From positions 1,592,961 to 1,632,685 of the forward strand of contig NZ_MTFE01000010.1 of NCBI RefSeq assembly GCF_001953305.1: a stretch of DNA of 39,725 bases, written 5' to 3'. The notes beneath the pieces were generated by a model, which was not told the DNA's origin, did no database searches, and saw only the letters and a list, made by a program, of their open reading frames with translations. Source of the stretch: Cnuella takakiae. GTDB taxonomy: Bacteria; Bacteroidota; Bacteroidia; Chitinophagales; Chitinophagaceae. Both the position numbers and the translations under genes were made by a program. Shown here one piece after another: positions 32,611 through 39,725 of this stretch (position 1 is the stretch's first letter; each line of letters opens with the position of its first letter).

Positions 32611-33021
32611 CTACTCCTTGTTGCCCAGCTTAAAAAAGATCCGTTGCGGCAGGTCGCCAAACACCAGCAGGCTGGTGTCGCATACCCAAATGCGGTGTTC
32701 GCTGGGGCTGCGTTGTGCCGATACCCGGTAAAAGGCGCCTCCTTCGGGACCGGTACACATTTCCACCAACTCGAGCATCCGGGCTCCCTCAAAAGGTTGG
32801 GTGTGCAGGAAAACGGTAAAGCGTTTCCGGCGGCGGGCAATCCATTGCATCAGCCCGTCTGTAATACTGGCTACTTCAGTAAAAGCCTGATGGCTTTTAC
32901 TTTTCAGGTATTTAGCTATACCGATATACCAGCGGCCTTCTTCTTGAAAAATGGTGAGTTCTTGTATGTCGCCGGGTGTTATGGAAATACCAGCAACAGA
33001 TGGTTGAACAAGGGTATGCAT
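32611..33021 (-). CDS. Hypothetical protein, 136 residues
   Basis: Starts at the ATG at 33021 (MHTLVQPSVAGISITPGDIQ). The chain looks like an alpha/beta soluble domain: ELTIFQEEGRWYIGIAKYL, a helix with ITDGLMQWIARRRKRFTVFL, then RMLELVEMCTGPEGGAFYRV and a C-terminal strand pair ending LPQRIFFKLGNKE. I recognise no family. It converges with the multi-PAS kinase and shares its strand with the MAR-x-FSID copy B gene, 120 bp upstream, so it is probably part of the same signalling island. A competing frame on the other strand has a less protein-like composition. Confidence 0.65.
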   Translation of the reverse strand: MHTLVQPSVAGISITPGDIQELTIFQEEGRWYIGIAKYLKSKSHQAFTEVASITDGLMQWIARRRKRFTVFLHTQPFEGARMLELVEMCTGPEGGAFYRVSAQRSPSEHRIWVCDTSLLVFGDLPQRIFFKLGNKE

Positions 33022-33141
33022 GATTGTTTTTTTGGCTTACAACCGAAAAATTACCAGGGCAAAAGCCCCGGAAGGAGCAAGCTTCAGGCGTGTTGAAAAT
33101 CTGAAAAAGTTAATTGCCTACAGGAACGGTCAGGATCCTTG

Positions 33142-33408
33142 CTAGCCGGAAATAAGCTCCAGCTTCTGGTGAAGTGCCGAGGCTATGGACAAAATCAGTT
33201 CGTGGAGGCGGGACTCCTTTTCTGCAATAGGACATAGGTCGGCAATGCTGTTAAATATGATCCTGCCTTCCGGGAGCAATTGCTTCAGATGCTCATCACC
33301 TGGTACAACGGTATAACGGGGATATTTTCCCTGGTTGCTGTATGCGGTAACCAAGGCCGTGTACTGGTGGTGTTGAAAATCAAAATCAATTGAAAAAATA
33401 CGCGCCAT
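33142..33408 (-). CDS. Small MAR-x-FSID protein of unknown function (copy B)
   Basis: An 88-residue protein from the ATG at 33408 (MARIFSIDFDFQHHQYTALV); a TTG two codons upstream (33414) is rejected, because copy A starts at the same residue. It shares M-A-R-x-F-S-I-D, the Phe at residue 11 and Y-T-A-L-V with the protein at 24529-24792; the C-terminal halves differ but both end in a helix (HELILSIASALHQKLELI here). Unknown family, no catalytic motif. The two copies lie at opposite sides of the large PAS genes, about 8.4 kb apart, on opposite strands. Divergence is deep, so this is an old duplication or separate recruitment rather than a recent copy. Confidence 0.75.
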   Translation of the reverse strand: MARIFSIDFDFQHHQYTALVTAYSNQGKYPRYTVVPGDEHLKQLLPEGRIIFNSIADLCPIAEKESRLHELILSIASALHQKLELISG

Positions 33409-33552
33409 ATTCAAGCTTCCTCTGGTAGTGCAAATTAGAAGGGTTAAAACAGGTTATAAAAATAAGATATACATGTCTGGTGTTGATGCTTGCGGAAAAC
33501 AGCTTGACCTATACTGTGGAAAACCTTTCCGGGCACAGGCTGGCACGACAGT

Positions 33553-33580
33553 AAAAAATAACGGCAGGAAATTCCTGCCG
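33553..33580 (-). terminator. Intrinsic terminator after the membrane protein gene
   Basis: CGGCAGGAA and TTCCTGCCG form a perfect palindrome around one base (33562-33580). On the minus strand it is followed by TTATTTTTT. It lies about 115 bp beyond the stop of the gene at 33694-34215 and ahead of MAR-x-FSID copy B. Confidence 0.75.
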
Positions 33581-33693
33581 CACTGGGTGTTGTTTTCAGG
33601 GAAAATCATTTGAAGGGGACTGGTTGGCTTTGCTAGCTTAATAGGAGCACTCAGTATGTTTCAAAAACTACCTTAATCTGAAGACCAGGTCCT

Positions 33694-34215
33694 TTATTGG
33701 GGATAGGTAACGCCTGCTTCCATTCCCAGTTGGTCGTGATAGGGATGGTTTTGGTAAGCATTTTTACGTTCCAGCGATTTCTTGTGCAGCCAGTTCATGG
33801 CTGCCGCTGCTACCAGCCCGCCAATTACATAAAGGCCAAGGGTCATGCTTTGCGAAGCTTTGCTGCGGTACGAAGGCGCCGAAAGCAGGCCCACACGTTG
33901 GGGAACCAGCAAGGCGCCCAGTCCGGCTGCAATGCCCAGGGCAGCGCCGCGGGTCCATACATCCTTGCTGCTGCCGATGCCGGCAACACTATAATACAAG
34001 GCATTGCTCACCAGGTCGCCAACCAATGCCGCAGTGTACAACTTTTTGGGTGGCGGGGGCAGGGTGCCGGAACGCATCATGATGCGCGACATGGCTTCCA
34101 TGCCCACCAGGTCCATACGGGGTGCCTTGGGAACAATATTTTTTACCGATTCGTGGATAAGCGTAATGGCAGCTGCACCAATCAGGCCGCCGCCTAAAGC
34201 TATAGTTGGTTTCAT
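33694..34215 (-). CDS. Small membrane protein of unknown function
   Basis: A 173-residue protein beginning MKPTIALGGGLIGAAAITLI. Four hydrophobic segments are visible (about 4-25, 62-81, 90-105 and 124-143). An amphipathic linker with MDLVGMEAMSRIM and GTLPPPPKKLY lies between the first two. The C-terminus is hydrophilic (HKKSLERKNAYQNHPYHDQL). It resembles uncharacterised membrane proteins found in Chitinophagaceae-type genomes, though I can assign no function. It has its own downstream terminator, and its promoter region faces the repeat-flanked element before the epimerase gene. Confidence 0.7.
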   Translation of the reverse strand: MKPTIALGGGLIGAAAITLIHESVKNIVPKAPRMDLVGMEAMSRIMMRSGTLPPPPKKLYTAALVGDLVSNALYYSVAGIGSSKDVWTRGAALGIAAGLGALLVPQRVGLLSAPSYRSKASQSMTLGLYVIGGLVAAAAMNWLHKKSLERKNAYQNHPYHDQLGMEAGVTYPQ

Positions 34216-34262
34216 ATGCTGGTGTATTTAGGGCAACTATGAAAAATCAATGCCAAGATCTT

Positions 34263-34313
34263 TGGGTATTGGTGATTGGGAACTAGGTATTGGGTATTGG
34301 TGATTGGGAATTG
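34263..34313. repeat. Left arm of a repeat-flanked element
   Basis: Tandem words TGGGTATTGGTGATTGGGAA, CTAGG and TATTGGG. The same words occur in inverted orientation at 34471-34536, leaving a 157-bp AT-rich core between the arms with no supported gene. Confidence 0.7.
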
Positions 34314-34470
34314 TTTAGTTGAAATTTACTTCAGTGATAGAAGAACTGTTTTCAGTAAGGATTTGGGTCGGGCTTACTACCTGGTATTAGATCAATTTCA
34401 AGGTGTTCGCTGCTTTACCCGGGAGGTACTTGCTTAACAAAAATTTATTAAGGAGGAAATTTCATTATTG

Positions 34471-34536
34471 ATACCCAATACCCAATACCTAATTCCTAAT
34501 ACCTAATCCCCAATCACTATTCACCACTCACCATTC
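34471..34536. repeat. Right arm of a repeat-flanked element
   Basis: Words ATACCCAATACCCAATACC, TAATTCC, CCCAATCACTATTCACC and ACTCACCATTC, the inverse of the left arm at 34263-34313. It ends 42 bp before the epimerase ATG. CATCTTTG (34553-34560), one base from TAnnTTTG, stands 18 bp before the ATG and may be the -7 promoter element. Confidence 0.7.
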
Positions 34537-34578
34537 CTCCCCAACAATCCGCATCTTTGTTTGTCTCTACACCACACT

Positions 34579-35514
34579 ATGGCTACAGTAATCATTACCG
34601 GCGGTACAGGACTTATTGGCAGGGCTTTATGTACGGCACTGGCAGGCAAAGGACATGAAGTAATCATTCTAACCCGGAAGGTGCCCAATAAAACAAAGCC
34701 CCGGGCAGGCATATCTTATGCGCTGTGGAATGTGGAGGCGCAAACCATTGATGAAAAAGCCATTGGCCGTGCCGACTTTATCGTGCACCTGGCCGGCGCC
34801 AATGTAGCCGATGGCCGCTGGACGGAAGCCCGCAAACAGGAAATTGTAGACAGCCGCGTACATAGTGGGCGGCTGCTGGTGAAAGCCCTGAAGGAAACAC
34901 CCAACAAGGTGCAGGCGGTCATCAGCTCCTCCGCCATTGGCTGGTATGGCCCCGACCCACAAATACCCAATCCTCGTCCCTTTGTAGAAACGGACCCGGT
35001 AGACAGGTCATTCCTGGGTACTACCTGCAAGGCATGGGAAGACGCCATTGCACCGGTCGCTGCCATGGGCAAAAGGCTGGTATACCTGCGCACCGGTATC
35101 GTACTGAGCCAGGAAGGCGGTGCTTATAAAGAGTTTCGCAAACCCCTCGGCTTTGGCGTGGCCAGCATATTGGGCAATGGCAGGCAGGTGGTGAGCTGGA
35201 TTCATATCGACGATATTGTTGGCCTCTACATCAAAGCCATGGAAGACGGCAGCTGGAGCGGCCCTTACAACGGTGTTGCGCCTCAACCTGTAAGCAGCAA
35301 AACCCTGATCCAAACCATGGCCAAAGTAAAAGGCGGCCTGGCCATCCCGGCGCCGGTTCCTGCTTTTGTACTCAAAACCATGCTGGGTGAAATGAGCATT
35401 GAAGTACTGAAGAGTGCCACCGTGAGCAGCCGCAAGGCAGAAGCGGGTGGATATCATTTCCAGTACCCCGATGTGCTGAGCGCAGTAAAAGCTTTGGAAG
35501 GAAAACAGCAATAA
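34579..35514 (+). CDS. TIGR01777 family NAD(P)-dependent epimerase/oxidoreductase
   Basis: A 311-residue extended short-chain dehydrogenase-like protein from the ATG at 34579 (MATVIITGGTGLIGRALCTAL); a TTG six codons earlier is rejected. The dinucleotide-binding loop GGTGLIG is at 8-14. Then come VHLAGANVADGRWTEARKQEI and SRVHSGRLLVKAL, and the active-site region SSSAIGWYG has the Tyr in YG. WIHIDDIVGLYIKAM and YNGVAPQPV are also family signatures (YfcH/SulA-like). The C-terminal DUF1731-like part includes PAPVPAFVLKTMLGEM. The substrate is not known for this family. It converges with the M16 operon across a hairpin repeat. Confidence 0.92.
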   Translation: MATVIITGGTGLIGRALCTALAGKGHEVIILTRKVPNKTKPRAGISYALWNVEAQTIDEKAIGRADFIVHLAGANVADGRWTEARKQEIVDSRVHSGRLLVKALKETPNKVQAVISSSAIGWYGPDPQIPNPRPFVETDPVDRSFLGTTCKAWEDAIAPVAAMGKRLVYLRTGIVLSQEGGAYKEFRKPLGFGVASILGNGRQVVSWIHIDDIVGLYIKAMEDGSWSGPYNGVAPQPVSSKTLIQTMAKVKGGLAIPAPVPAFVLKTMLGEMSIEVLKSATVSSRKAEAGGYHFQYPDVLSAVKALEGKQQ

Positions 35515-35516
35515 AA

Positions 35517-35581
35517 AACTTTGCGCCTTAGCGCCTTTGCGAGACATATTGCTCGCAAAGGCGCAGAGGCGCAAAGAAGTT
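35517..35581. repeat. Large hairpin repeat between converging genes
   Basis: The left arm (35517-35543, containing TTGCGCC, GCGCCTTTGCGAG) mirrors the right arm (CTCGCAAAGGCGC, GGCGCAAAG) with few mismatches around an 8-nt loop. Its location between two converging stop codons suggests it also works as a bidirectional terminator. Confidence 0.75.
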
Positions 35582-35587
35582 TGATCG

Positions 35588-36928
35588 TTAGAAGGTCTTT
35601 ACATCTTTAGGGAGCGGCGGTGCGTCCTTCTGGATGTATAAAGCCTGGTTTACTTTTTTCGGATCTCCCTGGTAGGCCCAGGTGATGTTGGTGATATACT
35701 TGGAAAACACCCGGTTGATGTCGGCAAGCGACACTTTCTGCATATCATCCTTTACCGTCATGGCCCGCTTCCAGTTGCCGTGTATCACCTCGTTGCTGGC
35801 CAGGGCACCGGCCATGGCACTGTTGGTTTCCTGGCGGTAATAGGTTTCCGAGATATACCCCGTTTTGCGGTCCTTCAATTCTTTTTCAGTAAAACCTTCG
35901 CGCTTTATTTTCTCTATCAGGTTGCGGGCTACTGCCACGTACTTATCCGGTTCGGTGGTGGTTACATAGATATTGGCATAAGGCGTCAGCCCTCCGCTGA
36001 ACCAAACCTGGGGTGCATAAGACAAGCCCTGGTTGCTGCGTACTTCCACAAAATGCCGGGTATAGAAAATCCGCATGGCCAGCACAAAGGCATTGTAATC
36101 GGGGGTGCCGGGTTGGGGTGCTCCAGTAATGCCTTTAATATAGTTGGTTGCGATATCCTTCTGCTCGGGTTTGATGGTGTTGGCAGGCGGGGTATAGCTG
36201 TCTTTTTTTACTACAAATGGCTGCCCTGCCGGGATACGATCCAGCATGGCGCTGATCTTTTGCTCCAGCTCGGCGCGGGGCACTTCGCCTACCACCACCA
36301 TGGTGAGCCTGCCGCGGTTCAGCAATTTCTTATAAAAGGCCTTTGTCTCTTCGGCAGTAAGCTTGCCAACAGTAGCAACCGTGCCCTGTGGCCTTTTGGC
36401 ATAGGCCTTCCCGGCAAAGGCAAGGTTCATCGATAGCTGGTCGATGGCTGCATCGGGGTTTGATTCCTCAGCCTTCAAACCGGTGATGGCGTCCTGCTTC
36501 ATGCGGGCAAATTCTTTAGCATCAAAGCGGGGCTGGGTTAGGGCATCAACATACAGGGGCCATACCTGCTCCAGGTCGGCGCGGATGCAGTTCATCCGGA
36601 ACGAAGAAAAATCACGTCCGGCACCACCACCCACCTGTGCGCTTACTTTATCCAGCTTGTTCTTGAAACTGTTCTTGTCGTCTTTAACCGTGCCGCATTC
36701 GGTAAGCGCCGTGATGGCGAGGTTCTCGATACCAGCTTTATCGGCGGTGTAGTTGTACACGCCACCCTTGATGATGGTAAGCACTTCCACGATGTCGTTG
36801 CCGCTGGGTTGTACAATCACTTTTACCCCGCTGATGTTCATTTCGTAGGGGTCTTTCAGCTGTGCCCCGGCTGCCATGGGTAGCAGGCAACAGCAGGCGA
36901 TAATTATTTTATGGATATAGCTGCGCAT
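35588..36928 (-). CDS. M16 family peptidase-like protein, zinc motif missing
   Basis: A 446-residue exported protein. A signal peptide is visible (RSYIHKIIIACCCLLPMAAGAQ). Two M16-like halves follow: the first with LTIIKGGVYNYTADKAGIENL and the second with YTRHFVEVRSNQGLSYAPQVW and the late TEKELKDRKTGYISET. At the place where active M16 enzymes have HxxEH, this protein has GIENLAITALTECG, so the zinc ligands are lost. In many bacteria such a subunit pairs with an active M16 protein, here the gene just upstream (36931-38301), separated by only 2 bp. The pair is probably periplasmic, acting on peptides or misfolded proteins. Confidence 0.9.
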   Translation of the reverse strand: MRSYIHKIIIACCCLLPMAAGAQLKDPYEMNISGVKVIVQPSGNDIVEVLTIIKGGVYNYTADKAGIENLAITALTECGTVKDDKNSFKNKLDKVSAQVGGGAGRDFSSFRMNCIRADLEQVWPLYVDALTQPRFDAKEFARMKQDAITGLKAEESNPDAAIDQLSMNLAFAGKAYAKRPQGTVATVGKLTAEETKAFYKKLLNRGRLTMVVVGEVPRAELEQKISAMLDRIPAGQPFVVKKDSYTPPANTIKPEQKDIATNYIKGITGAPQPGTPDYNAFVLAMRIFYTRHFVEVRSNQGLSYAPQVWFSGGLTPYANIYVTTTEPDKYVAVARNLIEKIKREGFTEKELKDRKTGYISETYYRQETNSAMAGALASNEVIHGNWKRAMTVKDDMQKVSLADINRVFSKYITNITWAYQGDPKKVNQALYIQKDAPPLPKDVKTF

Positions 36929-36930
36929 GG

Positions 36931-38301
36931 TTAGAGGTCTTTAGTGGTGAAGAATTCTGCAGGCTTGATCTGCTTGTTCATTTCGGGATTGATGATGAGC
37001 CCGGCAACATAGGGTTTGCCTTTTATGTACTTGTTCACATAGTTGGTGATATCCTGACGGCTTACCTGCTGCAGGTTCTGTACATAGTTGGTGTAATAAT
37101 CCAGTGAGGCGCTGCACCACCAATAAGTCATACCCATACTCAGGGTGGAAGGCTTTTCCTTGCTGCGGATATCGTTGCGGATCATGTTTTCCTTGGCAGT
37201 TGCTATCTGTTCATCGGTCAGGTAACCGGGTTCCGAAAACTGGGCGATTTGCTTCATCATCTCTGCATAGCACTCCTTCATCTTGCCTGGGTTGGGCAGC
37301 ACATAAATAAAGATGGGGCCAACATACTTGGCGGTTTGGTAGCCCATATCTACCGCGGAAGCAAGGCCCTTATCCACCAGGGCCTGCTGCCATTTGGAGG
37401 AGTTGAGTTTGAGTGCTGCCGAAAACAGGTCGGCTGCCAGCGTACCTGCCGAATCGTTGCGGGTATCGGGGCCATGCCAGCCCAGCATGATATAAGGGGT
37501 TTGGGCAATGTTGGACTCTTTTACAAAATACTGGGTTTGGGTAAGCGGCTTAAACTCCGGTAGCGGGTATTTTTCATTGGGCTCAAAACCGCTATGGGCC
37601 CAGTCGCCATAAATGTTTTCAGCAAGGGCAAAAGCCTTGTCGTGCTGTACATCGCCGGTAATTACCAGTATGCTGTTGTTGGGATGGTAGTATTTGTCCT
37701 TGATGGTCATCATTTTTTGCGGCGTGGCCGTGTTGATAACATCGTGGTCGCCAATAGCGTTTTTACGGGTAAACAGGTCGCCCCACAAACGCTTATTTAC
37801 ATCGATCCACAGCTGGAACCCGGGGTCGCTTTCGGCACGCTGGAATTCGCCATCCACCACGGGTCTTTCCTTTTGCATGTCCTCGGGCCGGTAAATGGGA
37901 AAACGCATGGCCGCGTTCATAAACTTGAGTCCTGCTTCGAGGCTGTCCCTGTCAAACGTGAAATAATAGTTTACCCTTTCATCGCCGGTAGTACCGTTCC
38001 AGATCATCCCCAGTTCTTCGGTGCGGGCAATAAACTGCTCCTGGTTGGGATAGTCTTTGTTGGCTTTGAAGAACATGTGCTCAAAGAGGTGCGACAAGCC
38101 ACTGAATTCAGGGCCTTCGGTGTAAGCGCCGTTTTTGACGGCCATCTCGATGGTGGCCAACGGCACGCGGTTGTTTTCAATAACCACCACTTCAAGTCCG
38201 TTGGGCAGCTTGCGCCAGAAATAATTGGGGGGCAGTTTGGGCTGGGCATGCAGTAAAGTGCCCATGCAGCCGAGTAAGGTTAACAGTAAAATCTTTCGCA
38301 T
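36931..38301 (-). CDS. M16 family zinc metallopeptidase, active subunit
   Basis: A 456-residue exported protease from the ATG at 38301 (MRKILLLTLLGCMGTLLHAQ, a clear signal peptide). The frame is open 39 codons further upstream, but that part does not resemble the protein. The inverted zinc motif H71-L-F-E74-H75 is present (GLSHLFEHMFFKA). Other M16 features are LPNGLEVVVIENNRVPLATIEMAVKNGA, HPNNSILVITGDVQ and the C-terminal GLASAVDMGYQ. Family members use one zinc ion and a Glu downstream. It leads an operon with the motif-less partner 35588-36928, an arrangement like that of mitochondrial processing peptidase alpha and beta. Confidence 0.94.
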   Translation of the reverse strand: MRKILLLTLLGCMGTLLHAQPKLPPNYFWRKLPNGLEVVVIENNRVPLATIEMAVKNGAYTEGPEFSGLSHLFEHMFFKANKDYPNQEQFIARTEELGMIWNGTTGDERVNYYFTFDRDSLEAGLKFMNAAMRFPIYRPEDMQKERPVVDGEFQRAESDPGFQLWIDVNKRLWGDLFTRKNAIGDHDVINTATPQKMMTIKDKYYHPNNSILVITGDVQHDKAFALAENIYGDWAHSGFEPNEKYPLPEFKPLTQTQYFVKESNIAQTPYIMLGWHGPDTRNDSAGTLAADLFSAALKLNSSKWQQALVDKGLASAVDMGYQTAKYVGPIFIYVLPNPGKMKECYAEMMKQIAQFSEPGYLTDEQIATAKENMIRNDIRSKEKPSTLSMGMTYWWCSASLDYYTNYVQNLQQVSRQDITNYVNKYIKGKPYVAGLIINPEMNKQIKPAEFFTTKDL

Positions 38302-38359
38302 AGTGTATGTGTTTGGTGAAAGAACCGCACATAAAATACTGCGAATTGGATATTGGGTG

Positions 38360-39022
38360 TTAACCCATGTGATAGCTGGTGTGGTTATCGTGATAAACGT
38401 TGGTAAAATCGCCAACAACGGCGCTGTTGCCCTGCCAGCGCAGGCGGTGCAGGCGCAGGGCTCTGATATCAGCAGGCAGCACGCGGCGGTGCATGGGGTG
38501 GAGGGTGCCGCCTTTTTGTCCGGCAGGAACCAAAGGGTCGTATTGGTACTGCGGATCCACCAGGGTGCCCCTTGGGTACATGATACCCGGTGTGCCCTTG
38601 CCCCTGATATCCAGTTCTTCGGGGTGGTCGAGGCCTAAAGTGTGGCCGTATTCGTGGGCTGCTGTTGTAGAACCTGCGTATAAATTTTCAAGCAAAAAAT
38701 ACCCGCTGTTGCAACCCAGCCCGTCCACAAAGGAAATATTGGTGGCGGCAAAGTTTTCGATGCGGAAATAGTTGTTCCGCGGGTCGGTGTTTTGGTAAAT
38801 GTCGATGTCAAGCATCTGGTCGGCAACACTTGCCGTAATGCGGAATTGGGGTGTAAACAGTAGCCGACCGATTTCCACCTGCGCCTTTGGTTCGTTCCAC
38901 AATGTTTCCACTTCATCTCGCAGTTGTTCGGCCAATTGAGGGGTGGCTGCACTACCGTAAAAAATAAAGTGCGAGTGAATGGTGATCGTCCTGTTGTGTG
39001 CATCGAGTTCTGCTGCGCCCAT
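38360..39022 (-). CDS. Metzincin-type zinc metalloprotease
   Basis: A 220-residue protein. The extended zinc motif H123-E-Y-G-H127-T-L-G-L-D-H133 fits HExxHxxGxxH. The Met-turn candidate is GIMYPRG with Met148, fifteen residues later, as in matrixin- or M43-like metzincins. The N-terminus (MGAAELDAHNRTITIHSHFIFYG) shows no signal peptide or lipobox, so it is either cytoplasmic, translocated by another route, or its start is further upstream. The segment GLGCNSGYFLLENLYAGSTTAAHEYGH leads into the catalytic helix. The C-terminus (RALRLHRLRWQGNSAVVGDF) is not recognised. It is divergent from the lipoprotein gene, with 80 bp between. Confidence 0.8.
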   Translation of the reverse strand: MGAAELDAHNRTITIHSHFIFYGSAATPQLAEQLRDEVETLWNEPKAQVEIGRLLFTPQFRITASVADQMLDIDIYQNTDPRNNYFRIENFAATNISFVDGLGCNSGYFLLENLYAGSTTAAHEYGHTLGLDHPEELDIRGKGTPGIMYPRGTLVDPQYQYDPLVPAGQKGGTLHPMHRRVLPADIRALRLHRLRWQGNSAVVGDFTNVYHDNHTSYHMG

Positions 39023-39102
39023 AATCTGTTATTGCCGGTTATCGAATTTGGGCCCTGTTTTGCAAAGCGCCCTTTTTCTTTGCTGCAAATTTTATACTGC
39101 TT

Positions 39103-39540
39103 ATGCTGCGTACGGTTGTTTCATGCGCAATGCTTTTTTTGCTGCTTGCTTCCTGCACCAAAGATCCCGAGCCGGAGGTGGTGTTGGAAAAGCCTGTTGA
39201 GAAAAAAGTGATCTACCAGGTTTTTGCCGCAAAAGATTATAGTCCTGCCCTATTTGATAAAGTGCAAACAACGGTAACGCTGACCGTTGGTGCCGTTGCC
39301 AATAAAACCGGTACGTTCACCAAGATATGGGACACTACGCTTAATGGGCATATCCGCACCTTCCCGCAATTTGATCAGAAGATCCAGATCGAAAAGACCT
39401 TCACCCTGGTTGAAAGTGCTGAAAAGTTGCAGGTAGCCAAAAGCGTGCGCTACGATGACAATGGACAAATCCAACAATCGGCTAGCTTTGAACCGGTACC
39501 TACCGGGACGAATATCTTTTTGATGGGGGTGGGGTTGTGA
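39103..39540 (+). CDS. Small lipoprotein of unknown function
   Basis: A 145-residue protein with a lipoprotein signal: hydrophobic stretch CAMLFLLLASC with the lipobox L15-A-S-C18. After the Cys comes TKDPEPEVVLEKP, an acidic segment seen in many Bacteroidota outer-membrane or surface lipoproteins. The mature part is predicted all-beta (VIYQVFAAKDYSPALF, QTTVTLTVGAVANKTG, FTLVESAEKLQVAKSVRY), possibly a single small sandwich domain. I recognise no family. The divergent protease gene 80 bp upstream may share a promoter region with it. Confidence 0.75.
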   Translation: MLRTVVSCAMLFLLLASCTKDPEPEVVLEKPVEKKVIYQVFAAKDYSPALFDKVQTTVTLTVGAVANKTGTFTKIWDTTLNGHIRTFPQFDQKIQIEKTFTLVESAEKLQVAKSVRYDDNGQIQQSASFEPVPTGTNIFLMGVGL

Positions 39541-39590
39541 ATGGGCAATGGTGAATGGTGAGTAGTGAATTGTGATTGGGAATTAGGTAT
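39541..39590. repeat. Phrase-like repeat after the lipoprotein gene
   Basis: Words GGGCAATGGTGAATGG, GTGAATTGTGATTGGG and AATTAGGTATTGGG, the same family as at 5569, 6053, 16811 and 34263. The rest of the window (39601-39725) begins with CGTCATTGCGAGG and GAAGCAA words that resemble a further dispersed repeat; no gene is visible there. Confidence 0.65.
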
Positions 39591-39725
39591 TGGGAAGCCG
39601 CCCGTCATTGCGAGGCGCAGCAACAGCCATTCAAATTTGAAAGCTTGCGCGCCGAAGCAAGCCCCTGCCGCTGTAAAACACTAAAGCTGACCAGTATAGA
39701 TACCCTTATTGCTGGGGATTGCTTT

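Noticed and set aside
32644-33096. A 150-codon plus-strand frame over the hypothetical gene 32611-33021
   Set aside because: The minus-strand frame has a better protein-like composition and a clear ATG; the plus frame is rich in His/Gln/Gly shadow residues.

Overview
The window comes from a bacterium of the phylum Bacteroidota, most likely a Chitinophagaceae-type genome (inference from protein resemblance). The evidence is a complete Bacteroidota-style division and cell wall (dcw) cluster without murF, ddl or murB, an FtsZ with a long Gln/Pro-rich linker, A-rich leaders with few Shine-Dalgarno sequences, several TTG/GTG starts, and many phrase-like dyad repeats between genes. No tRNA, rRNA, CRISPR array, transposase or phage gene was seen.

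Left flank (1-4.1 kb): an RDD membrane protein cut by the window edge, an AlgH/YqgE protein, a two-TM sensor histidine kinase, and queA. The kinase and queA converge on a perfect 17-bp terminator, and both end inside copies of one palindromic repeat. Between queA and mraZ lie five DnaA-box-like 9-mers in two evenly phased pairs plus one inverted box, with an AT-rich stretch. Most genes to the left point left and all dcw genes point right, so this is a candidate replication origin or a DnaA-controlled division promoter. A three-repeat MraZ-type operator follows.

dcw cluster (4.15-21.9 kb, all +): mraZ, rsmH, ftsL-like, ftsI (PASTA-containing PBP), murE, mraY, murD, ftsW, murG, murC, ftsQ, ftsA, ftsZ. 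Together they make lipid II (MurE, MurD, MurC, MraY, MurG), polymerise and crosslink septal wall (FtsW, FtsI), and build the divisome (FtsL, FtsQ, FtsA, FtsZ). Repeats occupy many junctions. In murD, and probably murG, the repeat lies inside the reading frame and adds residues to the N-terminus.

Signalling island (22.2-33.4 kb): a single-domain response regulator overlapped by a 48-codon ORF, a stand-alone CheB with a C-terminal Cys/His cluster, a CheB-CheR-coiled-coil-PAS fusion, and a very large multi-PAS histidine kinase split by one in-frame TAA. Two small paralogous unknown proteins (shared N-terminus MAR-x-FSID) lie at the two sides. No CheA, CheW or MCP gene is visible.

Right flank (33.7-39.7 kb): a small membrane protein, a TIGR01777-type NAD-dependent epimerase behind an inverted-repeat element, a two-gene M16 peptidase operon (one active, one lacking the zinc motif), a metzincin-type metalloprotease, and a small lipoprotein.
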